Source of the DNA: Rhizobium sp.
Lineage (GTDB): Bacteria; Pseudomonadota; Alphaproteobacteria; Rhizobiales; Rhizobiaceae
Assembly (NCBI GenBank): GCA_028290545.1
Contig: JAQGJP010000039.1
Location: forward strand, 1-64,000
Direction: 5' to 3'
Length of the DNA: 64,000 nucleotides
Shown here: in pieces, positions 37,020 to 46,561 of the stretch
How positions within the stretch are numbered: position 1 is the stretch's first letter
Layout of the letters: each line of letters begins with the position of its first letter
Position numbers and translations under genes: made by a program
The notes under the pieces: generated by a model
The model's database searches: none
Told to the model about the DNA's origin: nothing
Seen by the model: only the letters and a program-made list of their open reading frames with translations

Positions 37020-37790
37020 ATGAAGGCGGTCATTCTGGCAGGTGGACTCGGCTCTCGGTTAGCCGAAGAGACGCAGACGCGCCCTAAGCCGATGGTCGAG
37101 ATCGGTTCACGGCCGATCCTCTGGCATATCATGAAGGTCTATTACGCCCATGGCATCCGCGACTTCGTGATCTGCTGCGGTTTCAAGGGCTATATGATCA
37201 AGGAATATTTCGCCAATTACGGACTGCACATGTCCGACATTACCTTCGATCTTGCCGCCAACCGCCTTGAATTCCATCGGCAGAACGCCGAGGCCTGGCG
37301 GGTGACGCTGGTCGATACCGGCGAGAATTCGATGACCGGGGGACGGCTCAAGCGCGTCGCCAACTATCTCGATCCGGATGAGGATTTCTGCTTCACCTAT
37401 GGCGACGGCGTGTCCGACATCGATATCTCCAAGACGATCGCCTTTCATCGCGAACATGGAAAGCTGGCGACGATAACGGCGGTGCGCCCGCCCGCCCGTT
37501 TCGGGGCATTGCGTTTCGAGGGCAATGACGTCACCGGCTTCGTCGAGAAGCCGGAAGGCGAAGGCGGCTTCATCAATGGCGGCTTCTTCGTGCTCAATCC
37601 CAGCATTATCAGCAGGATTGAAGGCGATGGTACCAGTTTTGAAGGCGAGCCGCTGACAAGCCTCGCACGGGACGGCCAGCTCAAGGCCTGGTTCCATGAG
37701 GGCTTCTGGCAGCCGATGGATACGCTGCGGGACAAGATACAGCTTGAAAATCTCTGGGCGTCGGGAAGCCCGCCCTGGAAAGTGTGGTGA
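37020..37790 (+). CDS. rfbF: Glucose-1-phosphate cytidylyltransferase
   Basis: 256 residues from the ATG at 37020 (GGGGAAGC upstream). Makes CDP-glucose from CTP and glucose-1-phosphate. Nucleotidyltransferase signature MKAVILAGGLGSRL, TRPKPMVEIGSRPILWHIMK, YGDGVSDID and the C-terminal GFWQPMDTLRDK typical of RfbF. First gene of the CDP-sugar run; its stop is 2 bases before the rfbG start. Confidence 0.96.
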   Translation: MKAVILAGGLGSRLAEETQTRPKPMVEIGSRPILWHIMKVYYAHGIRDFVICCGFKGYMIKEYFANYGLHMSDITFDLAANRLEFHRQNAEAWRVTLVDTGENSMTGGRLKRVANYLDPDEDFCFTYGDGVSDIDISKTIAFHREHGKLATITAVRPPARFGALRFEGNDVTGFVEKPEGEGGFINGGFFVLNPSIISRIEGDGTSFEGEPLTSLARDGQLKAWFHEGFWQPMDTLRDKIQLENLWASGSPPWKVW

Positions 37791-37792
37791 AC

Positions 37793-38872
37793 ATGCAGAA
37801 TTTCTGGCACGACAAACGCGTCCTGATCACAGGCCATACAGGCTTCAAGGGCGCTTGGCTGTCACTCTGGCTCAGCCGGCTCGGCGCGGACGTGCACGGC
37901 CTGGCCTTGCACCCCGAAGGCGACCGCCCGTCGCTGCACCGCTTCCTCGTCTATGCGCGGGGCGACGGCAGCGACATCATCGATATCCGTGACCGGTTCG
38001 CCGTCCAGAACCGCGTGCTCAAGGTGAAGCCCGAGATCGTCTTCCATCTCGCGGCTCAGCCGCTGGTCCGTGCGGGCTATCGCGAACCGGTGGAAACCTT
38101 CGAGACCAACGTGCAGGGCACGGTCAACCTGCTGGATTCGTTGCGGGCCGCCCAGGATATCCGCTCGATCGTCATCGTCACGACCGATAAGGTCTATGAG
38201 AACGCCGAGCTTGCGAAGCCTTTCCGGGAAACCGACGCGCTCGGCGGCCATGATCCCTACAGCGCCTCGAAAGCTGCCGCCGATATCGTCACGGCCAGCT
38301 ATCGCCGCTCGTTCTTCCAGCCGCGTGGCGTCGGCATTGCCACTGCCCGCGCGGGCAACGTCATCGGCGGCGGTGACTGGGCGGAAGACCGGCTGATCCC
38401 GGATGCCATTCGCGCGCTGGAGACCGGCCGGCCGCTCGAAATCCGCAGGCCCGAGTCGGTCCGGCCATGGCAGCACGTGCTCGAGCCGCTTTGGGGCTAT
38501 ATGCTGCTCGCCGAAATGCTGTGGCACGTACCTGATGCCGGCCCCTCTTATAATTTCGGGCCCGATCCGGCCAGCACGACATCCGTCCGGCAGTTGCTGG
38601 AACGCTCAGCCGCGCATTTCGATACATGGGATTTTGTCTGGGGTGAGAATGATTCGGGCCCGCATGAGGCCGGCTTCCTGACGCTGGACAGTTCCAAGGC
38701 CGCGCGCGAGCTGGCATACGAGCCGCGCTTCTCGCTTGACGAGACGATCGCCCGCACATGGAGCTGGTACAAGGGACTGCATGCGGGCTACCTCGCCCGC
38801 GAGCTTTGCCTTGCCGATATCGATGCCTTCGAAACGATGATCGCGGAAATGCCAGAGGCGGCACGCGCGTGA
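37793..38872 (+). CDS. rfbG: CDP-glucose 4,6-dehydratase
   Basis: 359 residues. Converts CDP-glucose to CDP-4-keto-6-deoxyglucose. It is a short-chain dehydrogenase fold with NAD motif ITGHTGFKGAWL, TTDKVYEN, catalytic YSASKAAAD and an RfbG-type C terminus. The ATG at 37793 is preferred over the GTG at 37784. Its end overlaps the GTG of the epimerase gene (GTGA). Confidence 0.96.
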   Translation: MQNFWHDKRVLITGHTGFKGAWLSLWLSRLGADVHGLALHPEGDRPSLHRFLVYARGDGSDIIDIRDRFAVQNRVLKVKPEIVFHLAAQPLVRAGYREPVETFETNVQGTVNLLDSLRAAQDIRSIVIVTTDKVYENAELAKPFRETDALGGHDPYSASKAAADIVTASYRRSFFQPRGVGIATARAGNVIGGGDWAEDRLIPDAIRALETGRPLEIRRPESVRPWQHVLEPLWGYMLLAEMLWHVPDAGPSYNFGPDPASTTSVRQLLERSAAHFDTWDFVWGENDSGPHEAGFLTLDSSKAARELAYEPRFSLDETIARTWSWYKGLHAGYLARELCLADIDAFETMIAEMPEAARA

Positions 38873-39432
38873 GCGGAAGATTCCAGGCCAGCCGCACGCC
38901 GATCGATGGCCTCATCCTGCTGAAGCGCCAGCGGCTCGCCGATGCGCGCGGTCATCTGAGCCGGCTGTTCGATGCCGAGGGCATGGCAGGCTTCGGATGG
39001 AACGCGGGCATCGCCCAGGTCAACGAAACCGTGACCATGGCCAAGGGGACCGTGCGCGGCTTCCATTTCCAGCGCCCGCCATATGCGGAGGCCAAGCTCG
39101 TGACCTGCCTGCGCGGTGCGGTGCTCGATGTCGCGGTCGATATCCGCAAGGGATCGCCGACCTTCCTCTGGCATTATGCCGCCGAGCTTTCCGAAGAGAA
39201 CATGCAATCGCTGTTGATTCCGGAGGGGCTCGCGCATGGTTTCCAGGCGCTGACCGACGATGTGCAACTGCTCTATGCGCATTCCGCGCCCTATCGCGCC
39301 GAAGTCGAGGGCGGACTTAATCCACTCGATCCGACGCTCAATATTTCCTGGCCACTGCCGGCCGAGCACCTGTCGCCGCGCGACCAGAACCACCCCCTGA
39401 TCGATGCGCGCTACGAAGGATTCGCTCCATGA
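38869..39432 (+). CDS. RmlC-family sugar 3,5-epimerase homologue
   Basis: 187 residues, GTG start overlapping rfbG. Cupin-fold RmlC features: TPIDGLILLKRQRLADARG, VNETVTMAKGTVRGFHFQ, KLVTCLRGAVLDVAVDIRKG and LIPEGLAHGFQAL. Acts at C3 and/or C5 of a 4-keto-6-deoxy sugar, here presumably CDP-linked rather than dTDP-linked given the neighbours. It overlaps the methyltransferase gene by 4 bases (ATGA). Confidence 0.9.
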   Translation: MSGRFQASRTPIDGLILLKRQRLADARGHLSRLFDAEGMAGFGWNAGIAQVNETVTMAKGTVRGFHFQRPPYAEAKLVTCLRGAVLDVAVDIRKGSPTFLWHYAAELSEENMQSLLIPEGLAHGFQALTDDVQLLYAHSAPYRAEVEGGLNPLDPTLNISWPLPAEHLSPRDQNHPLIDARYEGFAP

Positions 39433-40655
39433 TATGCCGCCATTGCGGACAGGAGGATTTCTGGCCGTTCCTCGATCTCGGTACCGCGCCACCGTCCAAT
39501 TCCTATCTGGCGGCAGATGCGCTGGCGGCCCCGGAACTCTGGTATCCCTTGGTCATTCGCACCTGTGCCCGTTGCCTGTTGACGCAGACGGAGGATTTCG
39601 CATCCCGCGAAACGTTCTTTTCCGACAGCTACGCCTATTTCAGTTCGTTTTCCACGTCATGGGTCAATCACGCCAAGGCCTATGTCGAGGCGATGGTCTT
39701 ACGATACGAACTCGGCGCCAATTCCCGCATCGTCGAGATCGCCGCCAATGACGGCTATCTGCTGCAGTTCGCCAGACAGCATGGAATCCAGTGCCTCGGA
39801 GTCGAGCCGACCGCCAGCACGGCTGCCGCCGCGCGCGACAAGGGCATCGAGATCGTCGAGGAGTTCTTCGGCGTCGGCTTGGCCGAACAACTGGTTGCCG
39901 CGGGCTGGCAGGCCGATCTCACGGCTGCCAACAACGTGCTGGCGCATGTGCCTGACATCAACGATTTCGTGGCGGGCTTTGCCATCCTGCTCAAACCGGA
40001 AGGCGTGGCAACCTTCGAATTCCCACACCTGCTCAACATGGTCGCGGAGAGCCAGTTCGACACCGCCTATCACGAACACTACTCCTATCTGTCATTGACG
40101 TCGGTGAGCCGCATCTTCGCAGCGAACGGCCTGAAGGTATTCGATGTCGAAACGACGCCCTGGCATGGCGGCAGCCTGCGGGTGTTCGCGGCGCGTGCCG
40201 ATGCGCAATCAAGGCCCGAGCAAGCGTCGGTCGCTACTTTGCTTAAGGCTGAGCGCAAGGCCGGGATTGCGGACAAAGGGTTTTATGCGGCATTCCAGGC
40301 GCGTGCGCGGCGGGTGCGGAATGAATTCGTGTCATACCTGATCGAATGCGAACGCCAAGGCCTGAAAGTTGCCGCATACGGCGCGGCTGCCAAGGGCAAC
40401 ACGCTGTTGAACTTCGCCGGCATAAAGTCCGATCTCATCGCCTTCGTTGCGGACAAGAACCCGGCAAAACAAGGGCTCTTCCTCCCCGGAAGCCGTATTC
40501 CGGTCGTCGACGAACAACGGCTCCGGGCCGAGAAACCAGATAGAGTTGTGATCCTGCCATGGAATATACAGACCGAAATCATCAACCAGCTTTCGTATAT
40601 CAGAGACTGGGGTGGGAAGTTCTTGACAGCCATTCCGACACTGCGGGAACACTGA
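39429..40655 (+). CDS. Sugar C-methyltransferase (TylCIII/NovU type)
   Basis: 408 residues. N-terminal zinc-binding region with MICRHCGQ and CARCLLTQ, a central SAM domain (IVEIAANDGYLLQFAR, GVEPT) and the C-terminal Rossmann-like domain with AAYGAAAKGNTLLN and FVADKNPAKQG. This three-part layout belongs to C-methyltransferases acting on nucleotide-activated 4-keto sugars (mycarose, evernitrose and noviose pathways). Translationally coupled to the epimerase, so the product is probably a CDP-3-C- or 5-C-methyl-6-deoxyhexulose. Position of methylation unproven. Confidence 0.92.
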   Translation: MICRHCGQEDFWPFLDLGTAPPSNSYLAADALAAPELWYPLVIRTCARCLLTQTEDFASRETFFSDSYAYFSSFSTSWVNHAKAYVEAMVLRYELGANSRIVEIAANDGYLLQFARQHGIQCLGVEPTASTAAAARDKGIEIVEEFFGVGLAEQLVAAGWQADLTAANNVLAHVPDINDFVAGFAILLKPEGVATFEFPHLLNMVAESQFDTAYHEHYSYLSLTSVSRIFAANGLKVFDVETTPWHGGSLRVFAARADAQSRPEQASVATLLKAERKAGIADKGFYAAFQARARRVRNEFVSYLIECERQGLKVAAYGAAAKGNTLLNFAGIKSDLIAFVADKNPAKQGLFLPGSRIPVVDEQRLRAEKPDRVVILPWNIQTEIINQLSYIRDWGGKFLTAIPTLREH

Positions 40656-40748
40656 TTGCCAAGCGCACGGCCGACAGCACGCTGATCGGCCCATCGCTAC
40701 CGGTCATCGTGGCGGATGTACCGGTTTCCGGGCCAAGACCAGCGACCA

Positions 40749-41957
40749 ATGACTGATGGACTGAAATTATCGATCTGCGTTCCCTCGCGTAACCGCCAGG
40801 AGACGTTCCAGCAGACCGTGCGCGATCTGATCGCCAATTCACGACCGGATATCGAATTCGTCTTTGCCGACAACTCGGACGATCCAGCTGTAATGAACGA
40901 TTTCATGGCCGGCATGTCCGACCCGAGAATCCGCTATCTTCCAGCGCCGCCCGAGACCCTGCCGATGCAGGACAACTGGGAGAGGTCGATGGCGGCGGCG
41001 ACCGGCGACTGGATCATCTTCATCGGCGACGATGACTATGTCGATCCGGATGCGATGGACGTCATCCGTGAAACCGTCAGCAGACGGCAGGAAACGGAAG
41101 CAATCGGCTGGAGCCGACTGAGCTTCAAATGGCCGGACTACCGGCCATACGCCGGCAACTTCAACCTGTCGCTCAAGAACGAGGTGAAGCATGCCGACCG
41201 GGTGTCGCTGTTCAGGCGTATGTTCCAATGGGAGGAAGCATCGAATGTGCCGGCATCACCGTTCACGGTCTATCATGGCGCCGTCTCCCGAAAGGCAATG
41301 GAAAATATTCGCAAGCTCTATGGAGGCCGCTACTTCGAACATCCGACCGTGGACTTCGATTGCGGTTCCAAACTGCTGTTTGCAGCCAGGCATTTCGTTT
41401 TCGTCAGCCGACCGCTTTCCGTTCTCGGAGCAACGGCGAAAAGCAATTCCGCAGCCATCGGACGGTTTGCGAAGGCGCTCGAAATCTACGAGAATTTCGT
41501 CCGTGAGAAGGGCAACGCCTTTGAATCCGGCGATGCGATGCAGGACTTTCCTTTCAAGTCCAATCTCGGCACAGCGTCATCGATCCTCTCCGCGCAACAT
41601 TGGTTCAAGAGCAAATACGGCATCCGCGTAGATGGATGGGAGGCGAATTTTGTCAAGGCGCTGGCCAAGGATTGCAGCCGTGCAATCGACAGAAACGATT
41701 TCGACCTTCATGTTGAACTCTGCCGGCGCGCGATTACCCGCTTCGAGGACGGGAAATACCTCGATGCTTTTGTACCGCGATTCACAGGCGCCAGCGCCGG
41801 TATTTTCACGGGCCTGATGAACAACAGTCTGCATATCGACGAGCGCATCGGCGACTGCCAGACGCCCGCCGAGCTCTATGCGCTCGTCCAGGCAATGATC
41901 GAACCGATGTCGGCATTGAAATTCAATCTCGAACAGCAGCGCCTCGTCGCGGCATGA
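40749..41957 (+). CDS. Family 2 glycosyltransferase, paralogue A
   Basis: 402 residues. I chose the ATG at 40749 because MTDGLKLSICVPSRNR aligns with the start of paralogue B; no strong ribosome site is visible for it or for the ATG at 40716. GT-A fold with LSICVPSRNRQETF, FVFADNSDDP and the metal motif IGDDDYVDPD (about residue 93). About 250 residues follow, including a conserved module with HWFKSKYGI, NFVKALAKDCSRAID and the ending FEDGKYLDAFVPRF that is shared with the genes at 42029 and 54391. Probably cytoplasmic, building a surface glycan. Confidence 0.88.
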   Translation: MTDGLKLSICVPSRNRQETFQQTVRDLIANSRPDIEFVFADNSDDPAVMNDFMAGMSDPRIRYLPAPPETLPMQDNWERSMAAATGDWIIFIGDDDYVDPDAMDVIRETVSRRQETEAIGWSRLSFKWPDYRPYAGNFNLSLKNEVKHADRVSLFRRMFQWEEASNVPASPFTVYHGAVSRKAMENIRKLYGGRYFEHPTVDFDCGSKLLFAARHFVFVSRPLSVLGATAKSNSAAIGRFAKALEIYENFVREKGNAFESGDAMQDFPFKSNLGTASSILSAQHWFKSKYGIRVDGWEANFVKALAKDCSRAIDRNDFDLHVELCRRAITRFEDGKYLDAFVPRFTGASAGIFTGLMNNSLHIDERIGDCQTPAELYALVQAMIEPMSALKFNLEQQRLVAA

Positions 41958-42028
41958 CTTCGGTCACGCGCCTGCCTACAGTTTCACATAAGGCTTCGCC
42001 TTTACGTTCCGCATAACGGAGCTTGATC

Positions 42029-43294
42029 ATGCTGGCCAATTCGCCTGTTCTTTCCATCTGCGTGCCCTCGCGCAACCGGCAAAAATATTTTCAGGAGACC
42101 ATCAAGGGCCTCGTCGCATCCTCGCGGATGGATGTGGAATTCGTGTTCGTCGACAATTCCGACGATCCCACGATGATGGATGCCTTTATCACGCCCTACC
42201 TCGCCGATCCGCGCATCACCTATATCCCGAGCGGCGAGAAAGTCCGCCCCATGGTGGAGAACTGGGAGGTCGCGGCAACCGCCACGCGCGGACAGTGGGT
42301 GGCGTTTATCGGCGACGACGACTACGTGGATCCGGATGCCGCCGGCCTGCTGAAGAGGATCGCGGCTGCCGAGCCCGATGTCGATGCGGTCGACTGGGCC
42401 AAGATCAATTATAACTGGCCCGATGAAAGCCGCAGGCCGGCACCGCAAGCAATCCCGCTGCAAACGGAAATCACCCGGATACCGAAATCGCTGCTCAAAC
42501 AGCGTGCGTTCCAATGGCAGTCCGCGAAACAGACGCTGGTCAGCGGCTTTTCCATCTATCACAGCGCCATTTCACGGCGGCTGCTCGATCGCATCCGCCA
42601 GGCCTATTCGGGCCGCTTCTTCGAGCATCCGATCGTCGACTATGACAGCGCTCTGAAGAACATCATGCTTGGCGAGAAATTCGTCCATGTCCGCCGGCCG
42701 CTGTCGGTGCTCGGCGTCTGCCCGCTGAGCAACAGCGCCTCACTCGGCAACCGGGATGCTGCAGACAAGATACAGAAGGCGTTTCACCAGGAACACGCGG
42801 TCCCCATGGATGCGTGGGACTGCTACAAGGACTATCCTTTCACGTCCCGGCACGGCGTCACCGCCTGCATCGGCATGGTCCATCACTGGTTCGCCAAGAC
42901 CTATGGATATGATTTCTCGGGCTTCGAGGTCAATTTCGTCGAGGCTTGCGCCATCCAGTGCAACCAGTCAGTCAATCCCGAGCAGTTCAAGCTTTATGCC
43001 GATGACTACCGGCAGGCCTTTCGTTCCTGGAAGGGCGGCAAATATCTCAAATATTTCAAACCGGAATTCAAGCCGAAGGCTGCCGAGACCGACTTTACCG
43101 GCTACTGGGAGCCGGACCTGTTCGTCATGGAAAGAAATACCTTCAGCGAAACGGCAACCGACTTCTACCGGATGGTGTCAGGCTTCCTGACGCCGGTCGA
43201 GGCCATGACCGTGGATTTTGACAGCCATCGTGTCAATCAAACCGTTCGCGGCGCATTCCGGGATATCAAACGCGCCGCCAATGGTCACCGGTAG
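42029..43294 (+). CDS. Family 2 glycosyltransferase, paralogue B
   Basis: 421 residues from the ATG at 42029 (CGGAG 7 bases upstream). Same architecture as the preceding gene: LSICVPSRNRQKYF, FVFVDNSDDP, FIGDDDYVDPD, and a C-terminal module with HHWFAKTYGYDF, NFVEACAIQCNQSV and WKGGKYLKYFKPEF. A tandem duplication is evident. Identity is high in the N-terminal catalytic part and lower in the middle, suggesting a different acceptor or sugar. It may transfer the CDP-activated branched sugar, but this cannot be read from the sequence. Confidence 0.89.
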   Translation: MLANSPVLSICVPSRNRQKYFQETIKGLVASSRMDVEFVFVDNSDDPTMMDAFITPYLADPRITYIPSGEKVRPMVENWEVAATATRGQWVAFIGDDDYVDPDAAGLLKRIAAAEPDVDAVDWAKINYNWPDESRRPAPQAIPLQTEITRIPKSLLKQRAFQWQSAKQTLVSGFSIYHSAISRRLLDRIRQAYSGRFFEHPIVDYDSALKNIMLGEKFVHVRRPLSVLGVCPLSNSASLGNRDAADKIQKAFHQEHAVPMDAWDCYKDYPFTSRHGVTACIGMVHHWFAKTYGYDFSGFEVNFVEACAIQCNQSVNPEQFKLYADDYRQAFRSWKGGKYLKYFKPEFKPKAAETDFTGYWEPDLFVMERNTFSETATDFYRMVSGFLTPVEAMTVDFDSHRVNQTVRGAFRDIKRAANGHR

Positions 43295-43309
43295 GCTGGC
43301 CGACCAGCC
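43294..43309. terminator. Short hairpin between convergent genes
   Basis: GGCTGG-CCGA-CCAGCC starts at the last base of the glycosyltransferase stop codon and precedes the stop of the convergent CmcI-like gene. No T-run follows on either strand, so it is only a weak terminator candidate. Confidence 0.35.
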
Positions 43310-43316
43310 AGCCCAC

Positions 43317-44129
43317 TCATAGCCGGCGCAGGAACCCGTCCGGCGAGGCGGTAATGGCGATCTTGTGCTCGATCGCGTGGTCGATCTCCAATATCAGCTT
43401 CTCGCCATCGCGGCCGTTGCGGCCCTCATTGGTCAAGCGCTTCATATATTCCCAGACCGCCGTCTTGGGATTGTCACCCTTGCCCCAGGGACGGTCGTTG
43501 CACATCTCGTTCGGCAAGTCCTCGACGCCGGTATCCCAGACGACGCAATAGGAGCCCTTGGTAACAAAAGGCGCGTAGAGCTCCAGCTCCTGCAGAACAT
43601 GCTCGTGCGTATGGTTGGAATCGAGGAACACCATGACGCGGTTGTAGCCTTCAGCATGTGCCGCGATCTGCTCCATGACTTCGGGCGCCACCGAAGAGCC
43701 TTCGATCAGATGGATCTTGTGGCGCATCGGATGGGCGTCGATCGCGGTTCGATTGTGCGGGCGGATATCGATATCGACGCCGACCACCTTGCGGCGGCTG
43801 GCTCTCGGATCAAGCATCGTGCCCGACATGACGGCATCGCAATAGTCGAGCATGGCCAGCATCGAGGCGCTGGTGACCAGCGAGCCGCCATGGGCAATAC
43901 CCGTTTCGATGATCAGGTCGGGACGGCAGGACCAGATGAGTTCCTGGATAGCGTAGAGATCCTGCGGCACCTGGATGACAGGCCGGCCAAGCCAGGTGAA
44001 ATTCTGCGCATAGCCGTGACGGATGGATTCGCGCACCCAGATATTGGAAAGGCCGATGAAATCACGGTCCTCGCCGATGCCCCTGATGTTGCTGGCCACC
44101 AGTTGGCGGAAATGTTCGACTGGATCCAT
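43317..44129 (-). CDS. CmcI-type (cephalosporin hydroxylase family) SAM methyltransferase
   Basis: 270 residues from the ATG at 44129 (GGGAGA upstream). SAM-binding motif DLIIETGIAHGGSLVTSA near residue 68, a second acidic motif GVDIDIR, then FLDSNHTHEHVLQELELYAP with the metal/acid residues of the family. Members near glycan genes are usually sugar O-methyltransferases (as in rhamnosyl O-methyltransferases). Same strand as the two FkbM genes, 14 bases after the nearer one, so probably one operon of methyltransferases. Confidence 0.88.
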   Translation of the reverse strand: MDPVEHFRQLVASNIRGIGEDRDFIGLSNIWVRESIRHGYAQNFTWLGRPVIQVPQDLYAIQELIWSCRPDLIIETGIAHGGSLVTSASMLAMLDYCDAVMSGTMLDPRASRRKVVGVDIDIRPHNRTAIDAHPMRHKIHLIEGSSVAPEVMEQIAAHAEGYNRVMVFLDSNHTHEHVLQELELYAPFVTKGSYCVVWDTGVEDLPNEMCNDRPWGKGDNPKTAVWEYMKRLTNEGRNGRDGEKLILEIDHAIEHKIAITASPDGFLRRL

Positions 44130-44143
44130 TGGTATTCTCCCTT

Positions 44144-45229
44144 TCAAGCATCGACCCAGGCATAGAGCACCGTCTCCATGAACTGCGGCGAGTGATGGCG
44201 CAGCGCGAAACGATAGCCCGGCACGAGCGATTTCAAATATTGGCTGATCACCGGAATATCCGATGGATAGTGGTAAACGCAAATGGCGAGTTTCGGGCGG
44301 AACCTGCGGATGGTCTCGGCCGCGCCACGCAGCAACGGCATTTCCATGCCTTCGACGTCGGCTTTCAGGAATGTGATCCCCTCGCCTGCAAGAAAGCCAT
44401 CGAGCGTCTCGATGCGGATCTGCAGGTCGCCGGTCTTCTCCAGCGCAAGGCTGGTCATCTGCCCGCTCTGGCTTTCGGCCATGGCAATGGTGGCTGCCTC
44501 ACCGAGCGCCGCCGGGACAAGCGCAATCTGCTCGTCATTGAGCGCCCATTCCGCCTGCAGTCTGCGAATCCGCGTTGTCAGGGCGTCGAACTGCTTCGGA
44601 CCGGGTTCGAAGGCAATGGCCTTCCGGAAGATGCCGTATTGCGCCCAGATGAAGCGTTCGAGACTGTCGCCGACATAGGCACCGGCATCGACAAAGGTTT
44701 CCTTCTCGATCCCCGAAAACGGCGGCAGGCAGAAATACTGGTCCTTCTCACAGACCCTTGCGACATGCTGCCGGTCACCCGTCAGCATCGTCATCATCAC
44801 GGCCCGCAGCACCGCGCGGGAACGCTCGTCATCGAGTTGCGTGTCATGAATGTCACGAAAGGCCTCCAGATCCCGCGCCACATAGAAGGCGTCGCAGGAG
44901 ACATGCGCGACCCCAAGCGCGTCAAGCCGCGCCGAAATCGGCAGCACCGCGTGCCGGGCGGAAATGAATACGAAATCGGGCTTTTCCGTCTCGATCATAT
45001 CCACGGCGTGAACCGGCACGCTTTCGACGCTTGTGCCGACCAGAGCAGGATTTCCGTCGTAGCAAAGGTCGATGCGGATTCCACTGGCGAGCAGATCCGG
45101 CAGAACCCAGCGGCCAAGGAAACCCATGCCGTAAAGTGCCGCCGGCATCTCACCGGCAATCACGGCCGCAGGCACCGACGCAATGACCTCACCCGCCCGG
45201 GCAGCGATCGCTTCGAACTCACCGGTCAT
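44144..45229 (-). CDS. FkbM-family methyltransferase with N-terminal Rossmann-like module (1)
   Basis: 361 residues from the ATG at 45229, whose ATGA overlaps the upstream FkbM gene. Residues about 28-140 form a nucleotide-binding-like module (ALYGMGFLGRWVLPDLLASG, DLCYDGNPALVG). FkbM motifs come later: FVDAGAYVGDSLERF near 180 and FLKADVEGMEMPLLRGA near 285. FkbM enzymes are SAM-dependent O-methyltransferases. The N-terminal part resembles the C-terminal domain of the sugar C-methyltransferase in this locus (AAYGAAAKG, VADKNPAKQG). Function there unknown. Confidence 0.87.
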   Translation of the reverse strand: MTGEFEAIAARAGEVIASVPAAVIAGEMPAALYGMGFLGRWVLPDLLASGIRIDLCYDGNPALVGTSVESVPVHAVDMIETEKPDFVFISARHAVLPISARLDALGVAHVSCDAFYVARDLEAFRDIHDTQLDDERSRAVLRAVMMTMLTGDRQHVARVCEKDQYFCLPPFSGIEKETFVDAGAYVGDSLERFIWAQYGIFRKAIAFEPGPKQFDALTTRIRRLQAEWALNDEQIALVPAALGEAATIAMAESQSGQMTSLALEKTGDLQIRIETLDGFLAGEGITFLKADVEGMEMPLLRGAAETIRRFRPKLAICVYHYPSDIPVISQYLKSLVPGYRFALRHHSPQFMETVLYAWVDA

Positions 45230-46449
45230 CCTCGTGCCCTCTCGGCGGGAATGGCATAGATCACCGCGCTCGTGCCGCAATAGCTGTGAAGACGGAAGAG
45301 AAACCGGTAATTCTGCAGCGTCTTCATCAGCCAGAGCGGCGTTCGCCATATGCCGTCGTCATTGTGATAGACGGTGGCGACGACGATCGGGCGGTCTTTC
45401 AGCAATGTCTGCCGCGCACCTTTCAACGCTTCCAGTTCAAAGCCTTCGAGATGCAGCTTGAGGAAGGTTGGAGCCAGCCCGAGATGATCGATCGACTGCA
45501 CCTTCCGTTCGCTGCGACCTGTTGTGGAAACCTGCGAGGCATAGCCAAGGCCATCATGAAAAGTTGCCGTTCCGGCCGCAGCCCCCAGCACGCAGTCGAG
45601 AACCTCAGGCTTCCTGCCGGCGCTATCGGGCCAATGTTCGTCAATCGTGGCCAACAGAATATCGGCGTTGGCTCCATCCGGCTCGATCGCGACGATCCGG
45701 CTCCATTGTCCCTGCATCAGATCGGAGAATTTCGCCGTGACGCCGCCATGGTGGGCACCGCCATCGACTAACACTTCCCGATCTGTCATTACCGAGAGAA
45801 TTTCCGGGATGAAGAACCGATCGTCGATCGTCACCGGCGCAGTCTCGAAAATCCACTCTTCCCGCAAGCGGCGCCAGGCAAGGAACGCCAGATAGTGCGC
45901 GCGGGAGATGTCGTCGCTCCAGCCTTCCAGCACATGTCTGGCCATGGCGCGGTCATTTCTGTCGAACTCCACGGCAAACCAGCCGTTGGAGAGCGGATGA
46001 ATATGGCGGAAATTCTCGGCGAAATCATAGAAGGCCATGACATGCTCAAAGCCCTGGGCGAGCAGTTTCGATTCGATTGGCACATAGGGCGCCAGCACCA
46101 CCGAAACCAGCAGCAGATGGCTTCTCTTCAGCGCCTCCGGCACTTCGTCGGGGTGATAGAGCGTCATCCCTTTCCATTCGGGATTCTCCCGCAATGCAGC
46201 CGCGTTGCGGTCGACGACGAAGTCGAAATCGTGCCAGACGCCCCTGAGGAAATCGCGCGCCAGGCGGCCGAGATTGCCAGCGCCATACAGTGCCAGCGGC
46301 CTGTCTTTCGGCACCGGCGGAAATTCCGGTGTAGCCTGGGTTATTTCATCGAGCAGATCCAGCGATTGCGGAATCGCGGGCAACACCTCGAAGTGCCGGG
46401 CGACATGACGTCCAGCATCCAAATCCCGCTCTGCTGCCACTTGCGGCAT
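45226..46449 (-). CDS. FkbM-family methyltransferase with N-terminal Rossmann-like module (2)
   Basis: 407 residues. It has the same two-part layout as its downstream neighbour: an N-terminal module with LALYGAGNLGRLARDFLRG (near residue 52) and FVVDRNAAALRENP, then FkbM motifs VLVDGGAHHGGVTAKF (about 223) and FLKLHLEGFELEALKGA (about 328). First gene of the leftward methyltransferase operon, divergent from the ketoreductase gene with 112 bases between. Substrates are probably sugars of the same polymer. Confidence 0.87.
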   Translation of the reverse strand: MPQVAAERDLDAGRHVARHFEVLPAIPQSLDLLDEITQATPEFPPVPKDRPLALYGAGNLGRLARDFLRGVWHDFDFVVDRNAAALRENPEWKGMTLYHPDEVPEALKRSHLLLVSVVLAPYVPIESKLLAQGFEHVMAFYDFAENFRHIHPLSNGWFAVEFDRNDRAMARHVLEGWSDDISRAHYLAFLAWRRLREEWIFETAPVTIDDRFFIPEILSVMTDREVLVDGGAHHGGVTAKFSDLMQGQWSRIVAIEPDGANADILLATIDEHWPDSAGRKPEVLDCVLGAAAGTATFHDGLGYASQVSTTGRSERKVQSIDHLGLAPTFLKLHLEGFELEALKGARQTLLKDRPIVVATVYHNDDGIWRTPLWLMKTLQNYRFLFRLHSYCGTSAVIYAIPAERARG

Positions 46450-46561
46450 CGATCCCCGAATCTCTTAATATTTCCAAAACAGGATTATTCCAGTTACGCT
46501 TGCCTGTAGCTAATCTTCTGGCTAATCGAGCGGCAAATCGGCCGAGAGGAGCGTATTTTCG

